Assembly (NCBI GenBank): GCA_016934265.1
Contig: JAFGTF010000088.1
Span: 1-34,463 of the forward strand
DNA from: Spirochaetota bacterium
GTDB lineage: Bacteria > Spirochaetota > B62-G9 > DRHN01
DNA length: 34,463 bases
Direction: 5' to 3'
Part shown: positions 15,123 through 23,621 of the stretch, in pieces
How the letters are laid out: the number at the start of each line of letters is the position of its first letter
Numbering within the stretch: the first letter of the stretch is position 1
Made by a program: the position numbers and the translations under genes
Notes under the pieces: generated by a model
What the model saw: the letters and a program-made list of their open reading frames with translations, nothing else
Databases searched by the model: none
Told to the model about the DNA's origin: nothing

Positions 15123-15652
15123 ATCGAATATATCTCATCGGCTTTATGGGCGCGGGAAAAAGCACGACGGGCGCCCTGCTCGCGGACATGCTGGGGCTTC
15201 CCTTTATCGATACGGACGCCGTCATAGAGAATGAGGAACGATCATCCATCCCCCGTATCTTCAGCGAAAGGGGTGAGCCCTACTTCAGAAAACTGGAGCA
15301 CAGAGTCTTAAGAAGGCTCACCAGGATTCATCGTGGCTTTGGCTTCGTCATGGCGACGGGAGGAGGAATGCCCGCATCCGGACGCAATATCGCCTATATG
15401 CGGCGTCACGGCATCGTGGTATACCTCGAGGCCCCCGTTTCGACGCTTCTGTCGCGCATACGAGACGCCGCCTCCCGCCCCGTCTACTCCAGTCTCAAAG
15501 AGGAGGACCGGCACGGTAAGGAAGAAGCGGTAAAAACGCTTCTTCTGACGCGGGCGCCCTTCTACCGGAAGGCCCATATCACGGTGCAGAGCGCGAACGA
15601 TTCGAACGCCGCCCAAACCGCGCGCCGGATCGAAAAGATTCTGAGAGAGTAA
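15119..15652 (+). CDS. aroK: Shikimate kinase
   Basis: A 177-residue P-loop kinase that phosphorylates shikimate at the 3-hydroxyl. The Walker A motif GFMGAGKST lies at residues 8-16, the shikimate-binding DTDAVIE at about 31-37, the glycine triplet ATGGGMP near 79-85, and the lid arginine in SRPVYSS. Length is normal. The ATG overlaps the aroE stop by 4 nt, and AAGGAG lies upstream, so the two proteins are translationally coupled. The stop is three bases before the aroB start. Confidence 0.94.
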   Translation: MNRIYLIGFMGAGKSTTGALLADMLGLPFIDTDAVIENEERSSIPRIFSERGEPYFRKLEHRVLRRLTRIHRGFGFVMATGGGMPASGRNIAYMRRHGIVVYLEAPVSTLLSRIRDAASRPVYSSLKEEDRHGKEEAVKTLLLTRAPFYRKAHITVQSANDSNAAQTARRIEKILRE

Positions 15653-15655
15653 GCG

Positions 15656-16804
15656 ATGGAAACGATCCAAGTGAAGGCGGAACGTCCCTACGAGATCCAT
15701 ATCGGCCGCGGGATCCTAAGCTCCTGTGCCCGGCTTCTGCTGCAGCATGCACGGGCTGAAGGAGGCGGCGAACGGAAGGTCTTCGTGGTGACCGACAGGA
15801 ACGTGGGGGTCCGTTGCCCCTACCTCCATACCCTGATCGAAACCCTCGAAAAAGAGGGGCTTTCCGTCTCTCAAGCAGTCCTGCGGGCCGGGGAGCGGAC
15901 GAAGAGCTTTAAAAGCCTGAGCAGGCTCATCGGGATGATGACGAAAGAGGGCCTCGGAAGGGACGATATACTCATAGGCCTCGGCGGGGGCGTGATCGGC
16001 GACCTCGCCGGATTCGCCGCCTCGGTCTACATGCGGGGCTTATCGCACGTACTCCTGCCCACGACGCTTCTCGCACAGGTCGATTCCTCCATCGGCGGAA
16101 AAACCGGAATCAACACCAGGGAGGGAAAAAACCTCGTCGGCAGCTTCAGAAGCCCCCTGTTCGTGCTTATCGATATCGATACCCTCTCGACACTCGAAGA
16201 CCGCCAGTGGCTGTGCGGGCTCGCCGAGATCGTAAAATGCGGGCTCGTCGGGGACCGCGAACTGTTCGAAACCGCACAAACGCTCTTTTTCGATACGCGC
16301 GATGCGCCGCCCGTCGGCGGGCGTGAGTGCAGGCTGCGCCTCGAAAAAGACCAGGGCGCCCTCTACTCCCTCATATCGGGAGCGATACGGATGAAGCGGT
16401 CGATCGTGGCCCGCGACGAGAAAGAACAGGGCGTCCGGCGGCTTCTGAACTTCGGTCATACCTTCGGTCACGCGATTGAGAATCTCCTCGGATACGGAAG
16501 GCTGCTCCACGGGGAAGCGGTGATTCTCGGAATGCGCATGGCGACCGAGCTCTCCGCCGCCTTGGGTCTCCTTCCGGAAAAGGAAAGAGTAAGAATCGCC
16601 CTGTTTCTCGCCCGTTTATCCATACCCCGGCCGGGCAGGATCAAGGCGACGCGTATATTCGAGCAGATGCAGAAAGATAAGAAGAAAAAAGACGGGAGAG
16701 TCCACTACGTGCTTCTTGCGAAAACGGGAGAGGGGACGATACGGTCCGATCCGGACGCACGGACGGTGGTATCGTGCATCGAGAAGGTGCTTGACGCACT
16801 CTGA
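15656..16804 (+). CDS. aroB: 3-Dehydroquinate synthase
   Basis: A 382-residue NAD- and metal-dependent enzyme converting DAHP to 3-dehydroquinate, the second shikimate step. The nucleotide-binding core GLGGGVIGDLAGFAAS is near residue 105, followed by PTTLLAQVDSSIGGKTGIN. The metal site includes CGLAEIVKCG (about 185-194) and the NFGHTFGHAIE block (about 264-274). The tail is complete. It closes the plus-strand run yjbQ to aroB; the 3-bp gap after aroK implies co-transcription. The downstream gap to 17051 contains only a weak 6-bp stem at 16815-16836 without a U-tract next to it. Confidence 0.95.
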   Translation: METIQVKAERPYEIHIGRGILSSCARLLLQHARAEGGGERKVFVVTDRNVGVRCPYLHTLIETLEKEGLSVSQAVLRAGERTKSFKSLSRLIGMMTKEGLGRDDILIGLGGGVIGDLAGFAASVYMRGLSHVLLPTTLLAQVDSSIGGKTGINTREGKNLVGSFRSPLFVLIDIDTLSTLEDRQWLCGLAEIVKCGLVGDRELFETAQTLFFDTRDAPPVGGRECRLRLEKDQGALYSLISGAIRMKRSIVARDEKEQGVRRLLNFGHTFGHAIENLLGYGRLLHGEAVILGMRMATELSAALGLLPEKERVRIALFLARLSIPRPGRIKATRIFEQMQKDKKKKDGRVHYVLLAKTGEGTIRSDPDARTVVSCIEKVLDAL

Positions 16805-17051
16805 GCGGCCGTCCGATACCGGCACCTTCAGGTATCAGCCGACGGTAAACCTTTTTATCAGCGATTGCTGACACCTCAAGAATTCGAACATTGCAACATA
16901 AATCTCCAATAATCAACACTTGAAGAGCTGTGCAACCGTTGATCTGAAAAGGGATTATAACCGTTATTTTTAAGTAATCAGCTAAAGTATCTACTAAAAG
17001 TATCGGCACCGGGTGACATATATCGGCACGGATTCATTGTACCGCGTTCCG

Positions 17052-17636
17052 TTAATGTTCGGATTTCGAGCCGGTATGACGAAGGAGCATCCGAAGCGCC
17101 TCCACATATCCTTCCGGTCCCATTCCCTTGACCTGCCCGATGCATACATCCCGTATTACCGATACCTTCCTGAACTCCTCGCGCCGATCGATATCGGAGA
17201 GGTGTACCTCCACCGCAGGCAGACCGACCGCAGCGAGGGCGTCCCGCAGGGAGTAGGAGTAATGGGTGAGCGCGCCGGGATTGATGATGATGCCGATGAA
17301 TTTGCTGCCGGACGGGCGGCCGGCCGCGACGCCGCTTCGTAAGCGGTGAAGGCCGCTTCGTAAGCGGTGAAGGCCGCTTGGTAAGCGGTGAAGGCCGCTT
17401 CGTAAGCGGTGAAGGCCGCTTGGTAAGCGGTGAAGGCCGCTTGGTAAGCGGTGAAGCCTGTCGATGAGTTTTCCCTCGTGGTTCGACTGGTAGGTGCGAA
17501 GGCGGATACCCATCTCCCTCGCTTCCTGTTTCAGGTTCGAGAGAAGCTCTTTCAGCGAGACGGTGCCGTAGATCTCGGGCTCCCGTCCACCGAGCATGTT
17601 GAGGTTCGGACCGTTTATTACAAAGACCTTTTTCAT
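17052..17636 (-). CDS. aroQ: Type II 3-dehydroquinate dehydratase with a repeat insertion
   Basis: A 194-residue type II dehydroquinase; the family norm is about 145. The enzyme dehydrates 3-dehydroquinate and forms dodecamers. Active-site elements are intact: NGPNLNMLGGREPEIYG with the catalytic Tyr23, SNHEG with His53, IINPGALTH near residue 117, VEVHLSD near 142 and the later FR/GxGxxGY segment. Between LIDR (57-60) and IGIIINPG lie six heptads of the type LHR-L-P/R-SG (about 61-102), encoded by six 21-bp DNA repeats. The frame is kept throughout. The ATG overlaps the stop of the upstream aldo/keto reductase by 4 nt. Whether the enzyme is active is not known. Confidence 0.9.
   Translation of the reverse strand: MKKVFVINGPNLNMLGGREPEIYGTVSLKELLSNLKQEAREMGIRLRTYQSNHEGKLIDRLHRLPSGLHRLPSGLHRLRSGLHRLPSGLHRLRSGLHRLRSGVAAGRPSGSKFIGIIINPGALTHYSYSLRDALAAVGLPAVEVHLSDIDRREEFRKVSVIRDVCIGQVKGMGPEGYVEALRMLLRHTGSKSEH
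17331..17456 (-). repeat. Six tandem 21-bp repeats inside aroQ
   Basis: Six head-to-tail copies start at 17331, 17352, 17373, 17394, 17415 and 17436. Copies are identical except for one base (C or G at unit position 8), which switches a codon between CGA (Arg) and CCA (Pro). Reading along the protein the order is Pro, Pro, Arg, Pro, Arg, Arg. Each unit contains an inverted repeat CCGCTT-nGT-AAGCGG able to form a 6-bp hairpin. No spacers exist between copies. Confidence 0.97.
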
Positions 17637-18646
17637 CCGAGCAGCTCGTGCGCCTCTTTCAACATTTCCACGATGGGGAGCTCGTAGGGGCACTCCGGGA
17701 GGCAGAGGCCGCACTCCGTGCACTCCGAGGCCTTTATTGGCATGCCGGCGTACCAGCGCCGCATAAGGGAGAGGTTCTCCGGCCGTTCGGCCTTTCCGAG
17801 AAACTCGAGGATAACGCCGACCCTGATATTCTGCGGGCAGGCCGGCTGGCAGTAGTAGCAGCGGCGGCAGAACCTCGATCCGAGCCCCGACGCGACGGCC
17901 TCGAGCGCCTCTTCTTCCCGTGCCGTGAGCGTGACCCGTCCGTCCCCCGCTCGGCTGTTCTCCTCCACCTGTTCGACGGAGAGCATACCCGGAATAACGA
18001 CGGAAACTGGGTGCCCGAGGATGAAGCGAAGCGCCGCCTCAGCCGGGAGCAGCGCGCCTCCGGCGAGCGGTTTCTGGGCGATGAAACCGATGCCGTTTTC
18101 TTTGCAGTAGCGTATGAGACGTATGACCTCTTCCCCCTTCTCGATATAGCTGAACGCTCCCTGGACCGTATCGAACTCTCCCGTTTCGGCAGCCGCTTTA
18201 AGGACTGCGGGGTTGTGCCCCGTGATGCCGACATATCTCACCGTCCCCTCCCGCTGCAGCCGTCGAAAGACGGAGAGCGCGCCGCCGGGTGCCAGCACCC
18301 CTTGGAGATCCTCCTTGGTATTCACGTAGTGGATCTGGTAGAGGTCTATGACGTCCGTCTTGAGCTTTGCGACGCTTGTTTCGAACTCCGTGAGAATCGA
18401 ATCTTTGCCCCTCACCTTGGTTTTCGTCGCAAGGCAGTATTCGTCTCGCCGATCCGCGATCGATCTCCCGATAAGCTCCTCGCTCTCCTTGTACCCGCGG
18501 GCGGTGTCGATGAAGTTGATACCGCTCGAGAGCGCGGCGGTCAGCACCCCCAACGCCTCCTCCCCGTTCAGCCCGGTAAGCGGGATCCCGCCGAATCCGA
18601 TGCATGACGTGCGTATGCCGGTCCTTCCGAGCGTCCTGTATTCCAT
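17633..18646 (-). CDS. Aldo/keto reductase with C-terminal ferredoxin-type domain
   Basis: A 337-residue protein. Residues about 1-255 form an aldo/keto reductase barrel with the catalytic tetrad in view: FIDTARGY (Asp, Tyr), LATKTK (Lys) and QIHYVN (His). The C-terminal part carries two cysteine clusters, CRRCYYCQPACPQ and CTECGLCLPECPY, able to hold 4Fe-4S clusters. Such fusions are common in anaerobes and suggest electron exchange with ferredoxin-like partners in place of, or besides, NAD(P)H. The substrate is unknown. Its ATG follows the ddl stop by one base with GGAGA before it, and its stop overlaps aroQ. Confidence 0.88.
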   Translation of the reverse strand: MEYRTLGRTGIRTSCIGFGGIPLTGLNGEEALGVLTAALSSGINFIDTARGYKESEELIGRSIADRRDEYCLATKTKVRGKDSILTEFETSVAKLKTDVIDLYQIHYVNTKEDLQGVLAPGGALSVFRRLQREGTVRYVGITGHNPAVLKAAAETGEFDTVQGAFSYIEKGEEVIRLIRYCKENGIGFIAQKPLAGGALLPAEAALRFILGHPVSVVIPGMLSVEQVEENSRAGDGRVTLTAREEEALEAVASGLGSRFCRRCYYCQPACPQNIRVGVILEFLGKAERPENLSLMRRWYAGMPIKASECTECGLCLPECPYELPIVEMLKEAHELLG

Positions 18647-18647
18647 C

Positions 18648-19745
18648 CTATTCTCCCGGCACCTCGAAGGCGCGTATCAGTTTTTTTTGCCTTTCATGAC
18701 GCTCGATCCCGAAACGTATGAGACGGTCGGTAAGCTCACGGGCACCCACGCCCGACGCTTCGAAGAGCTTCGGATACATGCTAATCGATGTGAACCCGGG
18801 GAGCGTATTGACCTCGTTCACGAGCAGGCCGCCGTCGGGCAGAAGAAAACAGTCCACCCGTGCCAGCCCCTCGCACCCGAGCACTTCGTAGCTTCTCACG
18901 GCAAGCGATTTGATCCGGCCTTCGTCCTGTTCGCTTACCTGCGCGGGGATGACGAGCCGCGCCCCCTTTTCGTCGATGTATTTCGCTTCATAGGAGTAGA
19001 ACCCGTTTGCCGGAACGATCTCTCCGGACACCGAAGCCACGGGCGTTTCGTTGCCCAAAACGGCACACTCGATCTCCCTTCCCGTTATCGCTTCCTCGAC
19101 GAGTATCTTCGTATCGTAGCGGAACGCCCGTTCCATCGCACGCGCGAGCTCTTTCTCGTCGTTAACCCTGCTGATTCCTACCGATGACCCGAGATTGGCG
19201 GGTTTGACGAAAAGGGGAAACCCGAGCTCTTCGCGTATCGCCCGGAAATCGCGATTGTCGCAGAAACGGAAAACGAGAAAGCGCCCCACGGCGACCCCCG
19301 CGTCTCGGAGCATCCTCTTCGTAAAGTCCTTGTCCATACATACCGCCGAGCTCAGGACACCGGAGCCGACGAACGGGACCCCGGCAAGCTGCAAAAGCCC
19401 CTGGAGCGTGCCGTCCTCACCGAAGGTGCCGTGTATCAGCGGAAATACGACATCGACCGTGCAGAAGGGCTTCCGGTCGAAAAGAGACCAAAGGGTACGG
19501 CTCCCGTCCGGCGGAAGAAACAGCTCTTTCTCGCGCCGGTAGGAAACCACGGCGTGTTTTCCGAAGAATCCCGGGTCGTCTATGAGGACCCACCGCCCCT
19601 TTTTGTCTATCCCCGCGAGGCGCAGGTCGTACTTGTCCCCGTCAATCGCGGCAGCCACGTTTGCTGCGGAGCGCACGGACACCTCATGCTCCGCGGAGCT
19701 CCCCCCGAACAACAGGAGCACAACCGGTCTTGTCGCCTTGTTCAT
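18648..19745 (-). CDS. ddl: D-alanine--D-alanine ligase
   Basis: A 365-residue ATP-grasp ligase that makes the D-Ala-D-Ala end of the peptidoglycan stem peptide. Seen in order: LLFGGSSAEHEVSVRSA at the N-terminus, PLIHGTFGEDGTLQG near 102-116, the ATP-grasp strand FPLFVKPANLGSSVGIS, EEAITGREIECAVLG, the catalytic RVDCFLLPDGGLLVNEVNTLPGF block, and SMYPKLFEASG. Length is normal. The gene lies 34 bp after lysA, which makes lysine from meso-diaminopimelate, so a cell-wall/lysine grouping is clear. It is followed directly by the aldo/keto reductase. Confidence 0.94.
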   Translation of the reverse strand: MNKATRPVVLLLFGGSSAEHEVSVRSAANVAAAIDGDKYDLRLAGIDKKGRWVLIDDPGFFGKHAVVSYRREKELFLPPDGSRTLWSLFDRKPFCTVDVVFPLIHGTFGEDGTLQGLLQLAGVPFVGSGVLSSAVCMDKDFTKRMLRDAGVAVGRFLVFRFCDNRDFRAIREELGFPLFVKPANLGSSVGISRVNDEKELARAMERAFRYDTKILVEEAITGREIECAVLGNETPVASVSGEIVPANGFYSYEAKYIDEKGARLVIPAQVSEQDEGRIKSLAVRSYEVLGCEGLARVDCFLLPDGGLLVNEVNTLPGFTSISMYPKLFEASGVGARELTDRLIRFGIERHERQKKLIRAFEVPGE

Positions 19746-19779
19746 CTTCGCCGTCCCGCCGGAGGGGGAGGTGTTATGT

Positions 19780-21039
19780 CTATGTCCCGATCCGGCTTAT
19801 AAACATGTCGTCGAGCGTCTCCCGTCTCCGGATGAGCCGCGATTCGCCGTTCGATACGAGCACCTCGGCCGGCCTGGGCCGGGAGTTGTACTGCGAGGCC
19901 ATCGAGTACCCGTATGCGCCTGCGTTGCATATGCACGCAACGTCCCCCTCTTTGAAGGGAGGCAGAAGCCGGTCCACGATACCGTTTTCGTCTCTTGTAA
20001 ACGTATCGCCCGACTCACAGAGGTTTCCTGCGATCGTCTGCAGGACGAAGTCCCGGCCGTCGCCGTTTTCACCGACGTTCGACGAATGCAAAATCTCGTG
20101 ATAGCTCCCGTAGAACGCGGGCCTGACGAGATGATTAAAGCCGGTATCCAAACCCACGAACCGGTGATTGTGTCCCTCTTTGACGGTCATGACGGTTGCG
20201 AGGAGAAAACCACTCTCCGCCACGAAGTACCTTCCCGGCTCGATCACGAGCGTCGGCGTTTTACCGTATTCGTTGCAGAAGCGCTCGTACTCTTTTGTGA
20301 TCTTCTCACCGAGCAGTGCGACGTCGACCCGCTTTTCGTCTTTTCTGTACGGCACCCCTATCCCTCCGCCGAAATCCACGAAATCGAGATCGTCAAACCG
20401 CTTCGCAACGTCGAGAAGCACCCGCATCGCCATGATGAATGTGCCGGCATCGAGGATTCCGGATCCGATATGCTGGTGAACGCCCCGGATTCTCAGCCCG
20501 AAACTCGAAGCGGTGCGTGTGATCTCGTCGACCCGGTCGTACTCGATGCCGAACTTGCTCTCCGGGCCGCCGGTGATGACATGGCCGTGATGTCCCGCGC
20601 CGACGTCCGGGTTGATGCGGACGCATACGTCGCCCCCCTGATGACGCCGTCCCACGGTACGCAGGCCGGAGATCGAATCCACGTTCACAAGCACTCCCCT
20701 GGCCACGGCGAAGTCGATCTCTTCGGGCGATACGTTGCTCGCGGTGAAGAGGATCTCTTCTGGACGAAACCCCGCAGCGATCGCCGCGTGGATCTCTCCG
20801 GGCGACACCGCATCTATTCCGATCCCCTCCTCTTTGATTATCTTCAGTATCTCGATATTCGTGTTCGCCTTGCAGGAGTATTTGATGACCTTCCGCTCCG
20901 AACCGATCGCGCTGCGAAGCTCCCGCGCCCTCTTTCTTATAACCTCCTCCTCGTATACGTAGAGGGGGGATGAATACTCTCCGACGAGGCGGGTCGCATC
21001 GACGCCTCCTAAAAACAAGCGGTTTTTTCTCACTTCCAT
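19780..21039 (-). CDS. lysA: Diaminopimelate decarboxylase
   Basis: A 419-residue PLP enzyme of fold type III that decarboxylates meso-diaminopimelate to lysine. The PLP lysine is in YSCKANTN near residue 56. Further motifs are HQHIGSGI, VDFGGGIGVPY, the EPGRYFVAESG block, CESGDTF with the active-site cysteine, and GAYGYSMASQYN near the C-terminus. The ATG at 21039 has GGAGG 11 bases upstream; a TTG at 21057 in the same frame is possible. It is first in the run lysA-ddl-aldo/keto reductase-aroQ. A promoter candidate is at 21072-21100. Confidence 0.95.
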   Translation of the reverse strand: MEVRKNRLFLGGVDATRLVGEYSSPLYVYEEEVIRKRARELRSAIGSERKVIKYSCKANTNIEILKIIKEEGIGIDAVSPGEIHAAIAAGFRPEEILFTASNVSPEEIDFAVARGVLVNVDSISGLRTVGRRHQGGDVCVRINPDVGAGHHGHVITGGPESKFGIEYDRVDEITRTASSFGLRIRGVHQHIGSGILDAGTFIMAMRVLLDVAKRFDDLDFVDFGGGIGVPYRKDEKRVDVALLGEKITKEYERFCNEYGKTPTLVIEPGRYFVAESGFLLATVMTVKEGHNHRFVGLDTGFNHLVRPAFYGSYHEILHSSNVGENGDGRDFVLQTIAGNLCESGDTFTRDENGIVDRLLPPFKEGDVACICNAGAYGYSMASQYNSRPRPAEVLVSNGESRLIRRRETLDDMFISRIGT

Positions 21040-21071
21040 CCTGAAAAACGCCTCCAAACGGTTTATGGGTC

Positions 21072-21100
21072 AATATATTCAATATCGATACGGCAGTCCA
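21072..21100 (-). promoter_or_regulatory. Candidate promoter for the lysA run
   Basis: Minus-strand boxes TGGACT (21095-21100, 4 of 6) and TATATT (21072-21077, 5 of 6) are 17 bp apart, in the AT-rich gap between the phosphatase gene and lysA. Transcription would start near 21065. Confidence 0.4.
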
Positions 21101-21129
21101 CGAAAATTCAGCAAAAAGGGAGTACGCCC

Positions 21130-23487
21130 TCATGATCCCCGTCGCCGGGTGTAGGCGATCCGTTTTTCCTTGGTGGAGAGTTTCAGCCGTCTCAGCTCGC
21201 GTGATATGAGGGTGACATCGAGGTCAAGGCCGCCGTCGGTTTTCTGCTTGAGGGCTTCGCGGATCGTCTTCGCCGAATATTCCGGGTTCTCCGCCACGAT
21301 GCCGAGTATCTTCTGCGATATATCGTGGTCGACGACCTCGATCTCCTGCTCGATCGTACGCGGCTTCAGCGCTTCGTGCCCCTTCTCCTCCCGGAGCCGT
21401 TTCAGCCGGTAGTAGGTCGACTTCGAGATACCGGTTTCCTTACATGCCTTTTGGACCGTGTACCCCTCCTTCTCCACCAGGTCGAAAAGTTTCGTGCGCT
21501 TCTTGAACTCGAGCTCCGAATACTTTTCCCTGTTGCGGATTACGATGAACGTAATGTCGTCGGACTGCGGCGTCCCCCCGGTAAAGCTTTTAATGTCGTC
21601 CATTACGGCCTCCGCGCACTCCACGGTGGAAAGCGAGCTGTACCGCTTGATCGCGTCGAGAAGCCTCGCCTCCCCGTACTCCTCACGACGGGAGTTCATC
21701 GCCTCCGTGATTCCGTCGGTATATACGAACAGGAGGTCGCCCTTGTTGAGACTCACCCGCTCGTTATCCATCGATTTCTTGAACAGCTTGACGTCGCCGA
21801 TGTTGAGGCCGACCGGATACCCTCTCGGGTTGAGCTGATATATCCGGTCTTTCTCCGCGCGGTACAGAATCATGGGAGTGTGTCCCGCGCTGGCGTAGTT
21901 TATACTTCTTCGCCTCGAGTCGAGGATAATGTAGAAGAGGGTGATATACATCCCCTTCTTGAATTCGCCGTGGAGCGTCGAGTTGAGACGGACGAGTACA
22001 TCCCCTGCGTCCTTCTGCTCCCGCGCCTCGAGTCGGAGCGCGGTGCGGACGATGCTCATCAAGAACGCCCCGCCGATGCCCTTTCCGGACACGTCGCCCA
22101 CCGTGATTCCGATTGAGTGTTCGTCCACGAAGAAATAGTCGTAGTAATCGCCTCCCACCTCCATGGCGGCATCGTATTTAGCCGATATCTCGAACCCCTC
22201 GGTCTGCGGGACCTCCTTGGGGAGCAGGGTCTGCTGGATGCTCTGGGCGAGCTGCATCTCCTTCTTCAGTCTCGCCTGGTCGGTGAGCCGCTCTTCGGAC
22301 GACTTCAGCTCCTTCATCATGCGGTTGAAGGCGGTGGAGATGTCGGCGAACTCACCGTACCCGGCAAAGTGGAACCCTCCCGTCACCCCCTCCTTCCCCA
22401 CCCTGTTGAGTTCCTCCGTTATCTTTTTCACCGGCGTGACGAACATGTTTCCTAAGAAGGTGATGCCCACTATTCCGATGAACCAGAAGAGTAACATGTA
22501 GAGGACGATCCTCATCCGGTTAACGCGGGAGTCGACCGCCTCTTCCATTTGCTCCTTCTGGATCACTAAGAAGGCCTTCCCGATCAGCATATCCGAGATG
22601 ATGATCGGGGCCGAATAGTGAAGCGACGTCCCGAACTCGCCGTCCTCGTACTGCTGAACGAGGTACGTCTGGTCTATGAGCGGGACGACCCCTTCCGGCG
22701 AACGGTACCCCTTTCCGATGTTCTGGACCGTCCTATCCGCAATGATGGTCCCGTTTCTGTCTATCACGGTAAGCCGCACGATGACCGACTCCTCCTCCAC
22801 GAGCTCGTAGATCTGCTCCTCGATGAGCAGCGAACGCTCGCTCAGCATATACTCGGCGCTCGTGGAGGCGAAGCTCTTCAGCAGCGCGACGTAGTTGCCA
22901 GTATACTGCCGGGTAAGCGCTCTCCTCTGGGTCATCGATGCGATGAAGTAGGTACCGACCGAGATGACGGATATGATGAGCGTCGCGATGACGGCGAACC
23001 TGACCCTGATCGTCATCTTCTTCGGCTGGAAGTTCCTCTTAATAACGTCGCTAAGCTTCGGCTTCTGCTCCACCGCGTTTGTGAGGGTGAGTATGTTCAA
23101 CTCTCCCTCCCTCCCGTACTCGACGCTGTCGTTCAGCTGCTTTACGAGATAGATGCCGAATCCCCCCTTCTTCCTCTCCTTCACGTACCTGCCGAGGTCC
23201 GGGTCGGTTACGGTATCGATATCGAAGCTCACTCCCCGGTCTATCACCTTGGTCACGACGTTGTCGTTGCTCCGCGACATCTCGATCCTGATGCCGCCGG
23301 GCGTGCCGTCATTGTAGGCGTATTTGATGATATTGGTGCAGATCTCGTCGAGCGAGAGCTTCAAGCCGTTAAGCTGGCGGAGGTTGAACCCGAACTTCTG
23401 GCCGCTCTTGATCGCGAAGTCTCTGATTCTTGCAAGGTTTTTGGACTCGGCCTGAATGTCGAGACGCCGTACACCCGAGGTTTTCAC
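21130..23487 (-). CDS. Membrane PP2C/SpoIIE phosphatase with anti-sigma-type ATPase domain and C-terminal HTH tail
   Basis: A 785-residue signalling protein. Residues about 8-140 form an RsbW-like histidine-kinase-type ATPase domain (SLDEICTNIIKYAY, VIDRGVSF, KGGFGIYLVKQL). Membrane segments at about 162-184 and 326-349 flank an extracytoplasmic sensor region. A HAMP-like linker (350-402) leads to a SpoIIE/RsbU phosphatase (410-651: GGDYYDY, GDVSGKGIGGAF, YTDGITEAM, DDITFIVI). The last 125 residues look like the paired helix-turn-helix region of IS481/IS3-type transposases. Start: a GTG at 23487 with GAGGAG upstream; a longer reading is ruled out by the strong promoter at 23521-23548. Likely role: control of an anti-anti-sigma (STAS) partner; none is in the window. 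Confidence 0.9.
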   Translation of the reverse strand: MKTSGVRRLDIQAESKNLARIRDFAIKSGQKFGFNLRQLNGLKLSLDEICTNIIKYAYNDGTPGGIRIEMSRSNDNVVTKVIDRGVSFDIDTVTDPDLGRYVKERKKGGFGIYLVKQLNDSVEYGREGELNILTLTNAVEQKPKLSDVIKRNFQPKKMTIRVRFAVIATLIISVISVGTYFIASMTQRRALTRQYTGNYVALLKSFASTSAEYMLSERSLLIEEQIYELVEEESVIVRLTVIDRNGTIIADRTVQNIGKGYRSPEGVVPLIDQTYLVQQYEDGEFGTSLHYSAPIIISDMLIGKAFLVIQKEQMEEAVDSRVNRMRIVLYMLLFWFIGIVGITFLGNMFVTPVKKITEELNRVGKEGVTGGFHFAGYGEFADISTAFNRMMKELKSSEERLTDQARLKKEMQLAQSIQQTLLPKEVPQTEGFEISAKYDAAMEVGGDYYDYFFVDEHSIGITVGDVSGKGIGGAFLMSIVRTALRLEAREQKDAGDVLVRLNSTLHGEFKKGMYITLFYIILDSRRRSINYASAGHTPMILYRAEKDRIYQLNPRGYPVGLNIGDVKLFKKSMDNERVSLNKGDLLFVYTDGITEAMNSRREEYGEARLLDAIKRYSSLSTVECAEAVMDDIKSFTGGTPQSDDITFIVIRNREKYSELEFKKRTKLFDLVEKEGYTVQKACKETGISKSTYYRLKRLREEKGHEALKPRTIEQEIEVVDHDISQKILGIVAENPEYSAKTIREALKQKTDGGLDLDVTLISRELRRLKLSTKEKRIAYTRRRGS

Positions 23488-23520
23488 TTGAAAACCGCTC
23501 CTCGTGATGATATACAATGC

Positions 23521-23548
23521 ATTATACAACTCCCGTATTAAATGTAAA
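23521..23548 (-). promoter_or_regulatory. Strong sigma-70 type promoter for the phosphatase gene
   Basis: Minus-strand TTTACA (23543-23548, 5 of 6) and a perfect TATAAT (23521-23526) are 16 bp apart. The transcript would start near 23514, 27 nt before the GTG start, with GAGGAG at 23498-23503 in between. Confidence 0.7.
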
Positions 23549-23577
23549 CAGTATTGTGACCACCCCCCGCCGCGAGG

Positions 23578-23600
23578 CTCCCGGGCGTGAGCCCCGGGAG
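23578..23600 (+). other. GC-rich hairpin before the NUDIX gene
   Basis: CTCCCGGG and CCCGGGAG pair perfectly (8 bp) around a 7-nt loop. It lies in the leader of the NUDIX gene, 21 bp before the ATG. There is no U-tract after it, so a terminator is unlikely. Role unknown. Confidence 0.5.
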
Positions 23601-23621
23601 GGGGAAAGAGGCCTGAAACGG

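Noticed and set aside
17331-17456. The six-copy repeat as a CRISPR array
   Set aside because: Copies are only 21 bp, directly joined with no spacers, and lie in frame inside aroQ; no cas genes are near.
19582-20973. Long plus-strand open frame of 463 codons
   Set aside because: It lies fully antisense to lysA and ddl, which have clear family motifs; GC-rich coding sequence often leaves such shadow frames.
21130-21520. Remnant of an insertion sequence at the end of the phosphatase gene
   Set aside because: The HTH region is in frame, no inverted repeats or target duplication are seen, and no catalytic transposase domain follows.
22618-23541. Plus-strand open frame of 307 codons
   Set aside because: It is antisense to the phosphatase gene, has no ribosome site or recognisable motif, and runs through that gene's promoter.
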